Source: Bacteroidota bacterium
Lineage (GTDB): Bacteria; Bacteroidota; Bacteroidia; NS11-12g; UBA9320
Direction: 5' to 3'
Assembly (NCBI GenBank): GCA_018700895.1
Contig: JABIUV010000056.1
Coordinates: 53,532 to 117,531, forward strand
DNA length: 64,000 nucleotides
Shown: in pieces, positions 18,305-28,375 of the stretch
Position numbering within the stretch: the first letter of the stretch is position 1
How the letters are laid out: each line of letters opens with the position of its first letter
Notes under the pieces: generated by a model
Database searches by the model: none
What the model saw: only the letters and a program-made list of their open reading frames with translations
Told to the model about the DNA's origin: nothing
Translations under genes and position numbers: made by a program

Positions 18305-18946
18305 GTGGGAAAAGTAGGTAAACTTCAAAAATTTGCAGAAGTAACATCGTTCGAAAACTGCTATGAGCGTGCACCCGAGCTTAAAGGTAAGTGGAAGTCA
18401 GATATATTTAAAAACGATAATCCAATAACAGTAGAACTGGCGTGCGGCAAAGGAGAATATACCATTGGGCTTGCTGAGCGTTTTCCAAACAGAAATTTCA
18501 TAGGCATAGATGTAAAGGGAAATCGCATATGGAAGGGGGCCAAGTATGCATTAGAAAATAAGATAACCAATGTAGCTTTTCATCGCCTGATGATAGGAAA
18601 TATAGAGGAGTATTTTGCTATGGGAGAGATTGACGAATTTTGGATTACCTTCCCAGACCCTCAGCATGCAAAAAAACGTAAACGACTTACCAACGGTATG
18701 TTTCTGAACCGCTATCGTGCTATCTCAAAACCAGGAGCTATTATGAATCTAAAAAGCGACTCCACCCGTTTTTACGAATTTACCAAGGAGATAATTGCCG
18801 AGCAAAATCTAGAAGTATTACAAGATTCTGACGACATTTATGCGTGGGATGATATTCCTGAATACTTGGCTAATATTCAAACTTTTTACGAGAAAATGTG
18901 GCTGGCAGATGGTAAGAAGATAAAATATTTAAGATATATTCTTTAA
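18305..18946 (+). CDS. trmB: tRNA (guanine-N7-)-methyltransferase
   Basis: 213 residues, typical of TrmB, which methylates G46 of tRNA with S-adenosylmethionine. Motifs: VELACGKGEYT (SAM-binding loop, about 42-52), FIGIDVKGNR (acidic loop), and ITFPDPQHAKKRKRL with the family's PDPW-like segment (here PDPQ). Start GTG at 18305 sits directly behind a -7 element, and the N-terminus MGKVGKLQKFAE is the one usual in Bacteroidota TrmB. It converges with gmhA, with 2 bases between the stops. Confidence 0.92.
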   Translation: MGKVGKLQKFAEVTSFENCYERAPELKGKWKSDIFKNDNPITVELACGKGEYTIGLAERFPNRNFIGIDVKGNRIWKGAKYALENKITNVAFHRLMIGNIEEYFAMGEIDEFWITFPDPQHAKKRKRLTNGMFLNRYRAISKPGAIMNLKSDSTRFYEFTKEIIAEQNLEVLQDSDDIYAWDDIPEYLANIQTFYEKMWLADGKKIKYLRYIL

Positions 18947-18948
18947 CC

Positions 18949-19512
18949 TCATAAGTTACGTTCCACGTAATCTATCAGGGAGTGTATTACCTTGATATGA
19001 ATCTCTTGTGCTCTATCTGCAAAATCACTTTTTGGTGCACGTATCTCTACATCACACATCCCGGCCATTTTGCCGCCGTCTTTGCCTGTAAGACCTATAA
19101 CTTTCATACCTTTTTCTTTAGCCGCATTTATGGCATTTATTACGTTCTGACTATTACCACTGGTACTGATACCAAGTAGTAAATCACCCTTACGACCTAC
19201 ACCTTCTACGTAACGAGAAAACACATAGTCATACCCATAATCATTGCCCACGCACGCCAAGTGGCTCGCATCGGCTATTGCTATAGCACCTATGGCAGGT
19301 CTATTCTCACGGTACCTACCTGTTAGCTCTTCGGCAAAATGCATAGCATCACAAAGGCTGCCTCCGTTGCCACAGCTGAGTACTTTACCCTCATTTTGAA
19401 AACTCTCCACAAGTAGTTTTCCTGCGGCTTCTATATTTTTAAAATTTTGCTCATTGGCCAAAAATGCTGCTAGCACTTCTTGTGCTTCTGTAAAGTGTTG
19501 TTTGATGCTCAT
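18949..19512 (-). CDS. gmhA: SIS-domain phosphoheptose isomerase
   Basis: 187 residues with a single SIS fold, the length of GmhA, which converts sedoheptulose-7-phosphate to D-glycero-manno-heptose-7-phosphate for lipopolysaccharide core. [18 protein letters not shown] (about 42-59) holds the substrate loop and the conserved His/Glu, [12 protein letters not shown] is the phosphate-binding Ser/Thr loop, and [13 protein letters not shown] gives the C-terminal His. It is one base downstream of the dsbD stop and probably co-transcribed with it. Confidence 0.88.
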   Translation of the reverse strand: MSIKQHFTEAQEVLAAFLANEQNFKNIEAAGKLLVESFQNEGKVLSCGNGGSLCDAMHFAEELTGRYRENRPAIGAIAIADASHLACVGNDYGYDYVFSRYVEGVGRKGDLLLGISTSGNSQNVINAINAAKEKGMKVIGLTGKDGGKMAGMCDVEIRAPKSDFADRAQEIHIKVIHSLIDYVERNL

Positions 19513-19513
19513 T

Positions 19514-21673
19514 TTATTTAGCGTAAAAAGCCTTTTTACCTTTATCTAAAAACTTAATGTATTTTGGTGCATTATTCTCATAACCTGAGAATGTAGATAA
19601 AACTTTCTCGTTATGATCAATGACATAATAAAATGGCTGACCATTTGAGCCAAACTGATCAATCTGTAGCTGAGAATTTACCTCACCCAAAGATTTAAGA
19701 ACATCACCGTCACCGTCCTTACCCCATTCAGCATCAGGCAACTCTATACCCCAAGCATCACAATATAGACTAGCTATCACAAAATCATTTTTCAAACGAC
19801 TCAGAACACCTGAATCTGGCCACACATTTTCTTCCATTTTTCTGCAATTTGCACAACTCTTACCGGTAAAGTCTACGAAAAGAGGCTTTCCTTGTTTTTT
19901 GGCTTCAGCCAACGCTTCGTCCAAAGTAAAGTAGCCTGTAAGCCCTTGAGGAACGTGTAGTTCATCAGAGAAACGTATACCAGAGCTTTCTGAATGTCCT
20001 GCGGAGACACCTCCACTAGTCACAACATAATCTTGCGTAGTTAGGGGTGGTAATAATCCTGCCAAAGGCTTGAGAGGTGCACCCCACATGCCTGGGAGCA
20101 TCCACAAACCAAACGAAAACACAATAACCGCAAATAAGAATCTAAGCACTGGAATTCTTGGTAAATCACTATCGTGAGGAAACTTAATCTTACCTAATAA
20201 GTAGAGCCCGAGGAGCATTGCCAACACTACCCAAATTGCTATGAATACATCTCTATCTAGTATCCCCCAATTATATACTAAATCCGCTTGAGATAAAAAC
20301 TTCAATGCTAGAGCCAATTCTACAAATCCGAGAACAACTTTTACTGAGTTTAACCAACCACCTGACTTAGGCAAACCATTTAACCAAGCAGGGAACACTG
20401 CAAAAAGTACAAATGGGAAAGCAAATGTCAATGCAAATCCTAGCATAGCTATCAACGGTCTTAGTGTCTCTCCTCCGGCAGCCAATATAGAAACGGAACC
20501 TACTATTGGCACGGTACAAGAAAAAGACACCAATACAAGGGTAAAGGCAATAAAAAATATACCTATATAACCTCCTTTATCTCCTTTTGCATCCATTTTA
20601 TTGACAAAGCTAGACGGTAGTGTTAACTCAAACATTCCAAAGAATGATAGAGCAAAAAACACAAATATTCCGAAGAAAAGAATATTCGGCAACCAATGTG
20701 TGCTCAGCATATAAGTGAATTTCTCATCAAATACTTTAGCCAAGATTAATCCCAACACTAAGTAGATGCCGACGATGCTTGCCCCATAAAATAACCCTTT
20801 GAGAATACCTTTTTTTCTGTCAGTTTCTTTTGTAAAAAACGCAACTGTCATAGGGATCATAGGAAAAACACAAGGTGTTACTAATGCCAATAATCCTCCA
20901 CCAACTCCTAATAAAAACAAAGCCCATAAAGACATTGATTTTAAATCATCTTTGTTATCCGCTTCCTTAAGCTCCTCAGCAACATTGTCTAAACTATCCT
21001 TCGCTGAAGAAGGCAGTACTTCTGAACCTATGGTGTCTTTAGCAGCAATACCTTCCTGCGTTGTTTCTTTAGTGGACACATCTGTTTTTCCTGTCTCTGT
21101 TGGATTAACTTGCGTGCCTTGTGGATTATCATTTGTGATTTTATTCGGTTTTTCGTTAGGTACTACAGTACTTGGAGTGACAACCTTTGGAGGTTCACTT
21201 ACTAACAAATTATCAATGGAAAACTTGTGTTTGAACGTAACACACATGCCATCTTCGGTACACATTTGATAGTCCAACCTTCCCTTTATAATCGGCTCAT
21301 TGCTAAGGATTTTTATCTTTTGTCGAAACTCACCTTTATTTTTGAAATCCGCAATTTCGCCTTCTCCACATACCATCTCCCAAAGTTCGTCTGAGTGAAA
21401 ATGGGCTCCAATTGCCTCTGCCTCCCCTATCAAACTTGCACCAGTCAAATCAAATTGAAATCTTGCCTTTTGAGGTCCACAATCGACATAATCGAACTTA
21501 TTAGAATAAATATTATAGCCATCTGGTATATCCGTCTTAAAAGTTACATCTATGACTTCACCTACGCTAACCTTACTTTTGTCTACAGACTGGTTCCAAT
21601 TCGCCTCAGGTATTTGCCCAAATACTACAGATGCCATTAGCATCGTTAATCCTAAAATCAGGAAGTTCTTCAT
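19514..21673 (-). CDS. dsbD: Thiol:disulfide interchange protein DsbD
   Basis: 719 residues from ATG at 21673, chosen because the signal peptide ([20 protein letters not shown]) follows; an in-frame start 39 bases upstream is less likely. Order: N-terminal periplasmic DsbC-like domain (about 25-155), Thr/Pro-rich linker, eight-helix DsbD-beta domain carrying TPCVFPMIP and [10 protein letters not shown] (the two membrane Cys), and a C-terminal thioredoxin domain with CANC at 607-610. It passes electrons from cytoplasmic thioredoxin to periplasmic proteins. Confidence 0.9.
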   Translation of the reverse strand: MKNFLILGLTMLMASVVFGQIPEANWNQSVDKSKVSVGEVIDVTFKTDIPDGYNIYSNKFDYVDCGPQKARFQFDLTGASLIGEAEAIGAHFHSDELWEMVCGEGEIADFKNKGEFRQKIKILSNEPIIKGRLDYQMCTEDGMCVTFKHKFSIDNLLVSEPPKVVTPSTVVPNEKPNKITNDNPQGTQVNPTETGKTDVSTKETTQEGIAAKDTIGSEVLPSSAKDSLDNVAEELKEADNKDDLKSMSLWALFLLGVGGGLLALVTPCVFPMIPMTVAFFTKETDRKKGILKGLFYGASIVGIYLVLGLILAKVFDEKFTYMLSTHWLPNILFFGIFVFFALSFFGMFELTLPSSFVNKMDAKGDKGGYIGIFFIAFTLVLVSFSCTVPIVGSVSILAAGGETLRPLIAMLGFALTFAFPFVLFAVFPAWLNGLPKSGGWLNSVKVVLGFVELALALKFLSQADLVYNWGILDRDVFIAIWVVLAMLLGLYLLGKIKFPHDSDLPRIPVLRFLFAVIVFSFGLWMLPGMWGAPLKPLAGLLPPLTTQDYVVTSGGVSAGHSESSGIRFSDELHVPQGLTGYFTLDEALAEAKKQGKPLFVDFTGKSCANCRKMEENVWPDSGVLSRLKNDFVIASLYCDAWGIELPDAEWGKDGDGDVLKSLGEVNSQLQIDQFGSNGQPFYYVIDHNEKVLSTFSGYENNAPKYIKFLDKGKKAFYAK

Positions 21674-21778
21674 AAATATTGATTTAATTACTTCAAATAA
21701 AACGCTTTGCAATACAAAACATTACATCAGATGTAGATAAGTGCATAAAAGTTGTATTAGCCGCAAGTAGCACACCAC

Positions 21779-21786
21779 TAACTTTG
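21779..21786 (+). promoter_or_regulatory. -7 promoter element (TAACTTTG) with upstream TTG
   Basis: TAACTTTG lies 18 bases before the ATG at 21805; a TTG at 21752-21754 sits about 24 bases upstream in the position of the -33 element. Confidence 0.5.
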
Positions 21787-21804
21787 ACCCATAAAAACAA
21801 CAGA

Positions 21805-23208
21805 ATGAAATTGGTTTTCTCCCTATTTTTAGCTTCAGTAGCCTCACTATCCCTTGCTCAAAAAAAGCAAACACCACAAGAGTATATTGACAAATATAAA
21901 GAATTGGCTATTATAGAAATGCACAGGGGCGGCGTGCCCGCTAGCATCACGCTTGCTCAAGGTATACTAGAAAGTAGCAGCGGTAATAGTAGACTCGCCA
22001 AACTAGCCAACAATCACTTTGGGATAAAGTGCAAAGGCGGATGGACAGGAATGTCAGTAAGGGCTGATGACGATGCTCCGGATGAATGCTTTAGAGCATA
22101 CGAAAGTGTCCTTGAATCTTACAAGAACCACTCGGAGTTTCTGAGGGCAAATTGGAGATATCACGAGCTGTTCGAACTAGATCGTACCGACTACAAAGGA
22201 TGGTGCCACGGGCTACGCAAAGCTGGATATGCTACCAATAAGCAGTATGGCAATATCCTCATAAGCCTGATAGAACGCTATGAACTATACCAATATGATA
22301 CGGAAGACGTACCAAGGAACACAGAAACAGGTGAAACAATAAATGATATCCCCGTAAAAATTGCTACCGAAGGTGAAACTGTAGCCACGATAGCCTCCGC
22401 TAATGATGTAAAAGACCGACACATCCGCAAATGGAATGACCTACCTGAAGATTCCGAAATACAAGCAGGGGATGTGGTGTATCTTAAGCCAAAGCGTAGA
22501 CGCGGGTCTGAAGAGAAGCACGTGGTGTCTTCTGGTGAAGATATGCGTGAAATATCTCAACTGTACGGCATTAAGCTAAAACAACTCTACAAGAAAAACC
22601 GCATGGAGATGGGCACACAACCGCAAGAAGGCGAGGTGTTGTATATGCAATATAAACGTGCTAAGGAAGATAGCATTGCATTAGAAACTGCTACTCCTGC
22701 GTGGAAAGAAGAACCCGAAGTGTTTGTTAATCCGCATAGTATCGCTAAAAAAGAGGAGGAAAATGCAGAAAAACTACCACCCATCAAAAAATCGGATATT
22801 GTGGTGCCTGATTTCCATCTGGTGGTAGCAGGAGATAATATTTACCGAATAGCGGAAAAATACCAAGTACTGGAAGAAGACATTCTAACTTGGAATAAGA
22901 ACCTGAATCCAAGCACCATGAAAATCGGTCAGAAAATTTATCTCAAAAAGGAGGTTGCTGATAAAAATAATATGAGCACAGACCTCGAAGCAGAGGCGAA
23001 AATTGACTCCCCAACTACGAAGAAAGAAATAAAAAAGATAGAGGAAGAAATCACAGTAGATGGTCCAATAACACACATTGTAGCAAAGGGCGACACCTTA
23101 TACAACATCTGCAGACGTTACAAAATAACGGTAGACGACCTTAAGAAATGGAATGACCTCAGCACTACAAATATTACCATAGGTCAAAAACTTCAAGTAT
23201 CCGAATAA
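21805..23208 (+). CDS. Secreted glucosaminidase with LysM repeats
   Basis: 467 residues. Signal peptide (ending SLSLAQ), then a FlgJ-like N-acetylglucosaminidase domain (about 20-160: EYIDKYKELAIIEM, SITLAQGILESSSGNS with the catalytic Glu, NNHFGIKC), then three or four LysM-type modules: EGETVATIASAND, SSGEDMREISQLYG, AGDNIYRIAEKY and KGDTLYNICRRY, separated by charged linkers. It remodels or cleaves peptidoglycan in the periplasm. ATG at 21805 is preferred over the in-frame TTG at 21784, which lies in the promoter. The stop overlaps the next start (TAATG). Confidence 0.88.
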   Translation: MKLVFSLFLASVASLSLAQKKQTPQEYIDKYKELAIIEMHRGGVPASITLAQGILESSSGNSRLAKLANNHFGIKCKGGWTGMSVRADDDAPDECFRAYESVLESYKNHSEFLRANWRYHELFELDRTDYKGWCHGLRKAGYATNKQYGNILISLIERYELYQYDTEDVPRNTETGETINDIPVKIATEGETVATIASANDVKDRHIRKWNDLPEDSEIQAGDVVYLKPKRRRGSEEKHVVSSGEDMREISQLYGIKLKQLYKKNRMEMGTQPQEGEVLYMQYKRAKEDSIALETATPAWKEEPEVFVNPHSIAKKEEENAEKLPPIKKSDIVVPDFHLVVAGDNIYRIAEKYQVLEEDILTWNKNLNPSTMKIGQKIYLKKEVADKNNMSTDLEAEAKIDSPTTKKEIKKIEEEITVDGPITHIVAKGDTLYNICRRYKITVDDLKKWNDLSTTNITIGQKLQVSE

Positions 23209-24656
23209 TGACGCATTACCAGATACTCGGCATACTCATTGTTTACTTTCTCGTACTAATACTCTTATCTTGGGTTACCAGTAAAAATGCTGACTCTTCG
23301 TCATTTTATTCAGGCAACAAAAAGTCACCTTGGTTTTTGGTAGCCTTCGGGATGATCGGGGCTTCACTATCGGGAGTTACATTTCTGAGTGTTCCCGGTT
23401 GGGTAGCGACCACACATTTTGGCTATATGCAAATGGTGATGGGCTATATGGTAGGTTATATCATCATAGCTCAAGTGCTTATTCCTCTATATTACAAACA
23501 AAATCTTACGTCTATCTACACCTATCTCGAAAATAGGTTTGGAACAGTGTCCTACAAAACCGGAGCGGCATACTTTTTACTCAGCAGAATAATAGGAGCT
23601 TCTTTCAGATTATTTCTAGTAGCCGGGGTATTACACACAGTAGTTTTTGCCCCATTTCAGATACCATACTGGGGAACTGTGGCTATTACTATCTTGCTCA
23701 TATTTGCCTATACAGCAAAGGGCGGCATCAAAACAGTAGTGTACACCGATGCTTTACAGACTTTTTTCTTAATTACTGCGGTAGTGCTCACAATTGTGTT
23801 TATCATACACCAATTAGGGTGGACGTATCAAGAGACATTTGAAAACCTCGTGGCAGACCCCAATACGCAAGTCTTTCATTTTGAGGGGCAAGGTGCCAAT
23901 CTATTTTGGAAACAATTCTTAGGCGGAGTATTTATAGCCCTAGCTATGACGGGACTAGACCAAGATATGATGCAAAAAAACCTAAGCATCAAGAACATTG
24001 CTTCGGCTCAAAGAAATATTTACCTCCAGATGGTCATGTTTATCGTGGTAAACATCGTATTTCTCAGTCTTGGTGTTCTCCTCTATACCTATGCGGCAGA
24101 AGCTCAAATTTCAGGCATAGAAAAAAGCGACCAACTTTTTACCATCATCGCTATGCAGCATGCCACTCCGTTTATCGGGGCATTCTTTATCATAGGGCTC
24201 ATAGCAGCTGCATATAGCAGTGCCGATAGTGCACTTACTGCACTTACCACTAGTTTTTGTATCGATTTCTTGGGCTTTGAACGCACAAAACCTACCAATC
24301 TCGCCACACGAAGAATAGTACACATAGCGTTTGCAGTCATATTATTCTTTACCATCCTCATTTTCGAATCACTAAATAATGATGCTGTAGTAGCAGAACT
24401 TTTTAGAGCTGCAGGTTTTACTTATGGACCATTATTGGGTCTATTTTCTTTTGGCATACTGACCAAGCATAAAATTATAGACAAGGCCGTAATAGCAATA
24501 ACGCTATTCTCTATTGCACTAACCGTGGTATACTATTACCAAATGCCCATTTGGGTACAAGGCTTCAAACCGGGCTTTGAACTAATACTCATAAACGGCA
24601 CAATAACCTTTATTTTACTCTATATTACCGCCCTATTAAATCAACGAAAAGCATAA
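23208..24656 (+). CDS. Sodium:solute symporter family transporter
   Basis: 482 residues with about 13 hydrophobic segments, an integral inner-membrane SSS-family member. Family marks include FLSVPGWVATTHFGYMQM (helix 2), the loop AYTAKGGIKTVVYTDALQ (the GG-(I/L)-K/R motif) and AAAYSSADSALTALTTSF (Na2-site helix 8). The substrate (sugar, amino acid, proline or acid) cannot be read from sequence. It overlaps the glucosaminidase stop by one base, so both are translated from one transcript, perhaps for uptake of released wall material. Confidence 0.88.
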   Translation: MTHYQILGILIVYFLVLILLSWVTSKNADSSSFYSGNKKSPWFLVAFGMIGASLSGVTFLSVPGWVATTHFGYMQMVMGYMVGYIIIAQVLIPLYYKQNLTSIYTYLENRFGTVSYKTGAAYFLLSRIIGASFRLFLVAGVLHTVVFAPFQIPYWGTVAITILLIFAYTAKGGIKTVVYTDALQTFFLITAVVLTIVFIIHQLGWTYQETFENLVADPNTQVFHFEGQGANLFWKQFLGGVFIALAMTGLDQDMMQKNLSIKNIASAQRNIYLQMVMFIVVNIVFLSLGVLLYTYAAEAQISGIEKSDQLFTIIAMQHATPFIGAFFIIGLIAAAYSSADSALTALTTSFCIDFLGFERTKPTNLATRRIVHIAFAVILFFTILIFESLNNDAVVAELFRAAGFTYGPLLGLFSFGILTKHKIIDKAVIAITLFSIALTVVYYYQMPIWVQGFKPGFELILINGTITFILLYITALLNQRKA

Positions 24657-24666
24657 CACCATAAAG

Positions 24667-25380
24667 ATGACAGACAAATCAAACGAAAGAATAAAACAGG
24701 CTTTTCAAAACAAAGATTGGCCAGAGATCAAAAGTTCTAATAGTTGGAACATATTCAAGGTAATGGCCGAATTTGTAGATGGGTATGATACCCTCGCAAA
24801 AATAGGCCCGTGTGTATCCGTATTTGGCTCAGCCAGAACCAAACCGGGCACTAAATATTACAAAATGGCCGTAGACATAGGTAAAAAACTTGCTGCCGCA
24901 GGACTAGGAGTAATCACTGGTGGAGGACCCGGCATTATGGAAGCAGGTAATAAGGGTGCCAGTCAAGAAAAAGGAGCTTCTGTAGGACTAAATATTGAGT
25001 TGCCCTTTGAGCAGAATAACAACCCCTACATAGACCCAGATAAAAGCATTGATTTTCATTTCTTCTTTGTACGCAAAGTGATGTTTATGAAATATGCTCA
25101 AGGATTCATCGTATTACCAGGAGGATTTGGCACATTGGATGAGCTTTTTGAAGCACTCACCCTTATTCAAACCAAAAAAGCTGCTGGCTTCCCAATCATA
25201 TTAGTAGGTTCAGATTTTTGGACTGGAATGATAGATTGGATCAAAACAACTATGCTAGAGCAAGAAGGCAACATTAGTCCGGATGATTTACACCTATTTA
25301 AAGTAGTAGATACGGCAGATGAAGCCGTGAATGAGATTTTTGACTTCTATAGCAAGTACAGTATGAGTCTAAATTTCTAA
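24667..25380 (+). CDS. LOG-family protein (TIGR00730-type)
   Basis: 237 residues with a Rossmann-like fold. Motifs: GSARTKPGTKYY, GGGPGIMEAGNKGA (phosphoribosyl-binding) and LPGGFGTLDELFE (the family's PGGxGTxxE). Members hydrolyse nucleoside 5'-monophosphates to ribose-5-phosphate and base; older annotations call them lysine decarboxylases, which is wrong for this length. It is cytoplasmic. It follows the symporter by 10 bases and precedes a lipoprotein gene, probably in the same operon. Confidence 0.87.
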   Translation: MTDKSNERIKQAFQNKDWPEIKSSNSWNIFKVMAEFVDGYDTLAKIGPCVSVFGSARTKPGTKYYKMAVDIGKKLAAAGLGVITGGGPGIMEAGNKGASQEKGASVGLNIELPFEQNNNPYIDPDKSIDFHFFFVRKVMFMKYAQGFIVLPGGFGTLDELFEALTLIQTKKAAGFPIILVGSDFWTGMIDWIKTTMLEQEGNISPDDLHLFKVVDTADEAVNEIFDFYSKYSMSLNF

Positions 25381-25392
25381 ATTCGCAGTACA

Positions 25393-25920
25393 ATGAAAAA
25401 AATATTATTCTTTTTAGGATTTGCCATAGCCCTTGCAGGCTGTAGCGAAGACCCGGCAACACCAGCAGAAAACGGAACAGAATCAACTCAAGTATCGCTT
25501 GTAGGTACTTGGAATTTAGAAAAACTAGTACAGGAAAACGGTAAGATCAGTTTGATGGGCACCGTGCTATCTACCTTTACTTCAGAAAGCAGCGAAGAAA
25601 CGGGAACTGTACAGTTTACCGAGGATGGAAATTTTGGATCAAATTTTGGATATAAGAGTGCAATGACGATAGTCACGGCAGGTCAACCAATCAACAGTGA
25701 ACAAGATGTACCACCTACTCCGATAGGCGGAACTTATACGCACGATGCTGCTGCTAATACTTTTACCGTAACGCAATTTGATGGTACGGTTGCTGTAGCA
25801 AACATCACTTCACTCACTGCAAATGAGCTCATTTACACAACTCAGATAAATACAGTAGTAGAAAATGGCGGCTTTAGTAACATAGTGACTGCGGATGTTA
25901 CCACAACCTTAAGTCGATAA
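25393..25920 (+). CDS. Lipocalin-like lipoprotein
   Basis: 175 residues with a lipoprotein signal (MKKILFFLGFAIALAGCSED, lipobox LAGC). The mature part starts a beta barrel-like region with VGTWNLEKL (about 37-45), the lipocalin-like opening GxW common in Bacteroidota lipoproteins, and a Thr-rich beta C-terminus. The ligand is unknown. It ends just before a strong hairpin terminator at 25965. Confidence 0.72.
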   Translation: MKKILFFLGFAIALAGCSEDPATPAENGTESTQVSLVGTWNLEKLVQENGKISLMGTVLSTFTSESSEETGTVQFTEDGNFGSNFGYKSAMTIVTAGQPINSEQDVPPTPIGGTYTHDAAANTFTVTQFDGTVAVANITSLTANELIYTTQINTVVENGGFSNIVTADVTTTLSR

Positions 25921-25964
25921 CATAACACGCCCACTTATGAAGGAGGGTCATAGAACAACATTCC

Positions 25965-26003
25965 AAAAGCATTTGCCATCGGCAAGTGCTTTTGTGTTTT
26001 TAT
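25965..26003 (+). terminator. Rho-independent terminator
   Basis: Thirteen-base arms (AAAAGCATTTGCC and GGCAAGTGCTTTT, one G-U pair) with loop ATC, followed by GTGTTTTTATT. It ends the operon 21805-25920. Confidence 0.75.
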
Positions 26004-26456
26004 TACGTTTCTCGCGTTGCGTAACAATAGGATTCGTCGTGTACATATTGACATTGTTCGTTCCGCCTTCTGACATTTTCGGTCATGCAAACAGTTATCA
26101 AATTAGCAACAACACTTCATACTACTCCGTATACTTCCCTACCAAGCTCATAGAACATTATAACTTCTGTGAAGGAGAAGTACAGACTTATGACTACCTG
26201 TTCAAAAATGCAGGGCAATTACCCCTTGTGATTTCATCCGTAAGATCAGGTTGTGGGTGCTATGCCGCTAGTTGGCCTAAAGATGCTATCCAAGCCGGAG
26301 ATACAGGGGTAATCCGGGAGGTACTATAGCCGAGGTAGGCCGGGAAAATTCCATCGTACGCTTACCGTTATTTTTAAGGATGACATAATTCCACGGCAAA
26401 TGCTCCACGTAAAAGGGTACACTGTACCCAAGGATAAATGCCAAAGTAAGAAGTGA
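25994..26456 (+). pseudogene. DUF1573-family protein, frameshifted
   Basis: The first frame (GTG at 25994, or ATG at 25937 ahead of the terminator hairpin) encodes a membrane/signal segment (VVYILTLFVPP) and a DUF1573 core: VISSVRSGCGCYAASWPKD and AGDTGVI. It then stops at 26327. One base on, the next frame continues the family exactly: GRYYSRGRPGKFHRTLTVIF, then IPRQMLHVKGYTVPK, to TGA at 26454. Deleting one base near 26312-26318 (run CCGGG) restores a single protein of about 150 residues. DUF1573 proteins are exported beta-sandwich proteins of unclear role. It could be a real mutation or a sequencing error. Confidence 0.7.
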
Positions 26457-26484
26457 AGAGTTGGTCGGTTTGAAAATATAGGTG

Positions 26485-26492
26485 CAACTTTG
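26485..26492 (+). promoter_or_regulatory. -7-like promoter element (CAACTTTG) for mnmE
   Basis: CAACTTTG lies 18 bases before ATG at 26511, with TTG at 26461 in a -33-like position 21 bases upstream. The first base departs from the consensus. Confidence 0.4.
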
Positions 26493-26510
26493 CACTTCTA
26501 AAATCTGCTA

Positions 26511-27857
26511 ATGACCAATTTACAAGATACCATAACCGCACCGGCTACTCCAGCTGGCGTTTCTGCATTAGCCGTCGTGAGAGTTTCTGGCCCCGACGCT
26601 ATCGCGATAGTAGACAAATGCTTTACTAAAAACATAACAAATGCGGATGGTTATACCATACACTACGGCCATATTATAGATGGCGATATACATGTAGACG
26701 AGGTACTAGCGAGTGTATTCAGAAATCCACAGTCTTACACAGGAGAAGATTCGGTAGAAATATCCGGACACGGTTCTCCATACATTACCAAACGAATCAT
26801 AGAAACCTTGCTCAAAAATGGTGCTCGAATGGCTGAACCGGGTGAGTTTACCATGCGTGCTTTTCTGAATGGTAAGCTAGATTTAGCCCAAGCCGAAGCC
26901 GTGGCAGATATGATAAGCAGCAGTAGCGAGGCAAGTTTGCAAATGGCTCTTAGTCAGATGCGTGGTGGTTTCAGTAGCGATATAGCGACCCTACGTCAGG
27001 AGTTGATAGACTTTGCAGCCCTCATTGAGCTAGAAAATGATTTTGGAGAAGAGGATGTAGAATTTGCAGATAGAGATGGATTGAAAAATCTCATCGCTAA
27101 ACTGCTCACGCAAATAGAAAAACTACGGAGCTCCTTTGCATCAGGTAACGTGCTTAAGAACGGGATAAACACCGTGATAGCTGGCAAGCCCAACGCAGGG
27201 AAAAGCACAATGCTAAATGCCCTGCTCAACGAAGATCGAGCAATCGTATCTCACATAGCCGGAACCACTAGAGACACCATAGAAGAAGTTTTTACGCTCA
27301 ATGGCATACAATTTAGGCTGATAGACACTGCAGGCTTGAGAGAAAGCTCCGATACCATAGAGCAAATAGGTGTAGGTAAGACCAAAGAAAGTATGAGTAA
27401 AGCAGAACTGCTAGTTTATCTGTTTGATATTAGCATCAGCTCTCCTAGCGAATTGGTTGCCGAGTTAAAATCACTACCTCACATGGAACAAACCATTTTA
27501 GTAGCCAACAAAGCAGACGAAACTTCGTACAAAAAAGAAGACTGGCCTGAGAATACGATCTTTGTCTCTGCTAAGAATAAGGACATAGGACCACTGATAC
27601 TCGAACTGGAAAGAGTAGCTAGCCACTATGAGTTAGGCAATGAAACCGTGGTAAATAATGCTCGTCACGCAGATGCACTTGCCAAGAGTTCACAAGCTCT
27701 GCAAAAAGTACTCAGTGGACTTGACACGGGACTCACCAGCGATATGGTAGCTCTTGATATACGCAATGCTCTATACCAACTGGGACTTATCACTGGTGAA
27801 GTTGCTAACGACGAAATATTAGACTCCATTTTCACAAGGTTTTGTATTGGGAAGTAA
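26511..27857 (+). CDS. mnmE: tRNA modification GTPase MnmE
   Basis: 448 residues. The N-terminal folate-binding domain starts DTITAPATPAGVSALAVVR; central helices include GEFTMRAFLNGKLDLAQAEAV; the G domain has GKPNAGKSTMLNALL (G1), DTAGLRES (G3) and ANKAD (G4); the C-terminus ends in the conserved CIGK box. With MnmG it installs the carboxymethylaminomethyl group on wobble U34 of tRNA. The gene is complete and of normal length. Confidence 0.95.
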   Translation: MTNLQDTITAPATPAGVSALAVVRVSGPDAIAIVDKCFTKNITNADGYTIHYGHIIDGDIHVDEVLASVFRNPQSYTGEDSVEISGHGSPYITKRIIETLLKNGARMAEPGEFTMRAFLNGKLDLAQAEAVADMISSSSEASLQMALSQMRGGFSSDIATLRQELIDFAALIELENDFGEEDVEFADRDGLKNLIAKLLTQIEKLRSSFASGNVLKNGINTVIAGKPNAGKSTMLNALLNEDRAIVSHIAGTTRDTIEEVFTLNGIQFRLIDTAGLRESSDTIEQIGVGKTKESMSKAELLVYLFDISISSPSELVAELKSLPHMEQTILVANKADETSYKKEDWPENTIFVSAKNKDIGPLILELERVASHYELGNETVVNNARHADALAKSSQALQKVLSGLDTGLTSDMVALDIRNALYQLGLITGEVANDEILDSIFTRFCIGK

Positions 27858-28044
27858 AGTTACTTTCTTATAATTAGCTTATGCCTTCTGTTTGTTGACT
27901 TTAAGCCACAAATTAAGTAAACAACTTCTAATCACTCCTACTCAATTGAAGCTTATTTAGCATCCACCGTAGCTTACATTTCCCTCAAACTCTCCTTAAC
28001 ACCTATAAGTAATAATTACTATATTCGTTCTAATTTACCAGTAG

Positions 28045-28188
28045 ATGTCAAAGTTCATGTTTCTAGGTATTTCAACCATTGGAAGGGATTTGCCGGAAGA
28101 GTTTGTTAATGTACTTTTAATGGTTGCCCTGTTAGCTTATGTTTCAGTGATAAAAAAGGTCTTTAATATCTATGAGAAGGAAGACTAA
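28045..28188 (+). CDS. Small single-span membrane protein (47 aa)
   Basis: A 47-codon frame with one hydrophobic helix (FVNVLLMVALLAYVSVI, about 20-36), a Lys/Glu-rich C-terminal tail (KKVFNIYEKED) and an N-terminal LG motif. It resembles in layout and partly in sequence the 58-residue protein on the opposite strand: LG, an acidic or Asp residue, Pro, VLL(I)M-LA-Y-V, then a basic/acidic tail. Its stop overlaps that gene's stop by 3 bases. No clear promoter was seen. Function unknown. Confidence 0.5.
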   Translation: MSKFMFLGISTIGRDLPEEFVNVLLMVALLAYVSVIKKVFNIYEKED

Positions 28189-28361
28189 GTTTCTTCCGAT
28201 ACTGATATTTTCTCTTCACCCTTGCCCTCTTCTCTGGCTATGTGAAAACCATGTATTCTGCCTACGTAATACGACAGTGCCATCAAGCCCATAATTAACA
28301 ATACTGCCCAATCAGGAATGCCAAAATCTAGGTTAATACTTGGTGTACCTAAAATAATCAT
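28185..28361 (-). CDS. Small single-span membrane protein (58 aa)
   Basis: A 58-codon frame from ATG at 28361. One hydrophobic helix (WAVLLIMGLMALSYYVG, about 18-34) is preceded by MIILGTPSINLDFGIPD and followed by a charged tail (EEGKGEEKISVSEET). It converges with the 47-residue gene at 28045 and shares the stop region. It lies 15 bases downstream (minus direction) of the hairpin behind the YiaA-like gene, so readthrough from there is possible. Function unknown; the amino-acid pattern argues for real coding. Confidence 0.6.
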   Translation of the reverse strand: MIILGTPSINLDFGIPDWAVLLIMGLMALSYYVGRIHGFHIAREEGKGEEKISVSEET

Positions 28362-28375
28362 ACACTACAGACGAA

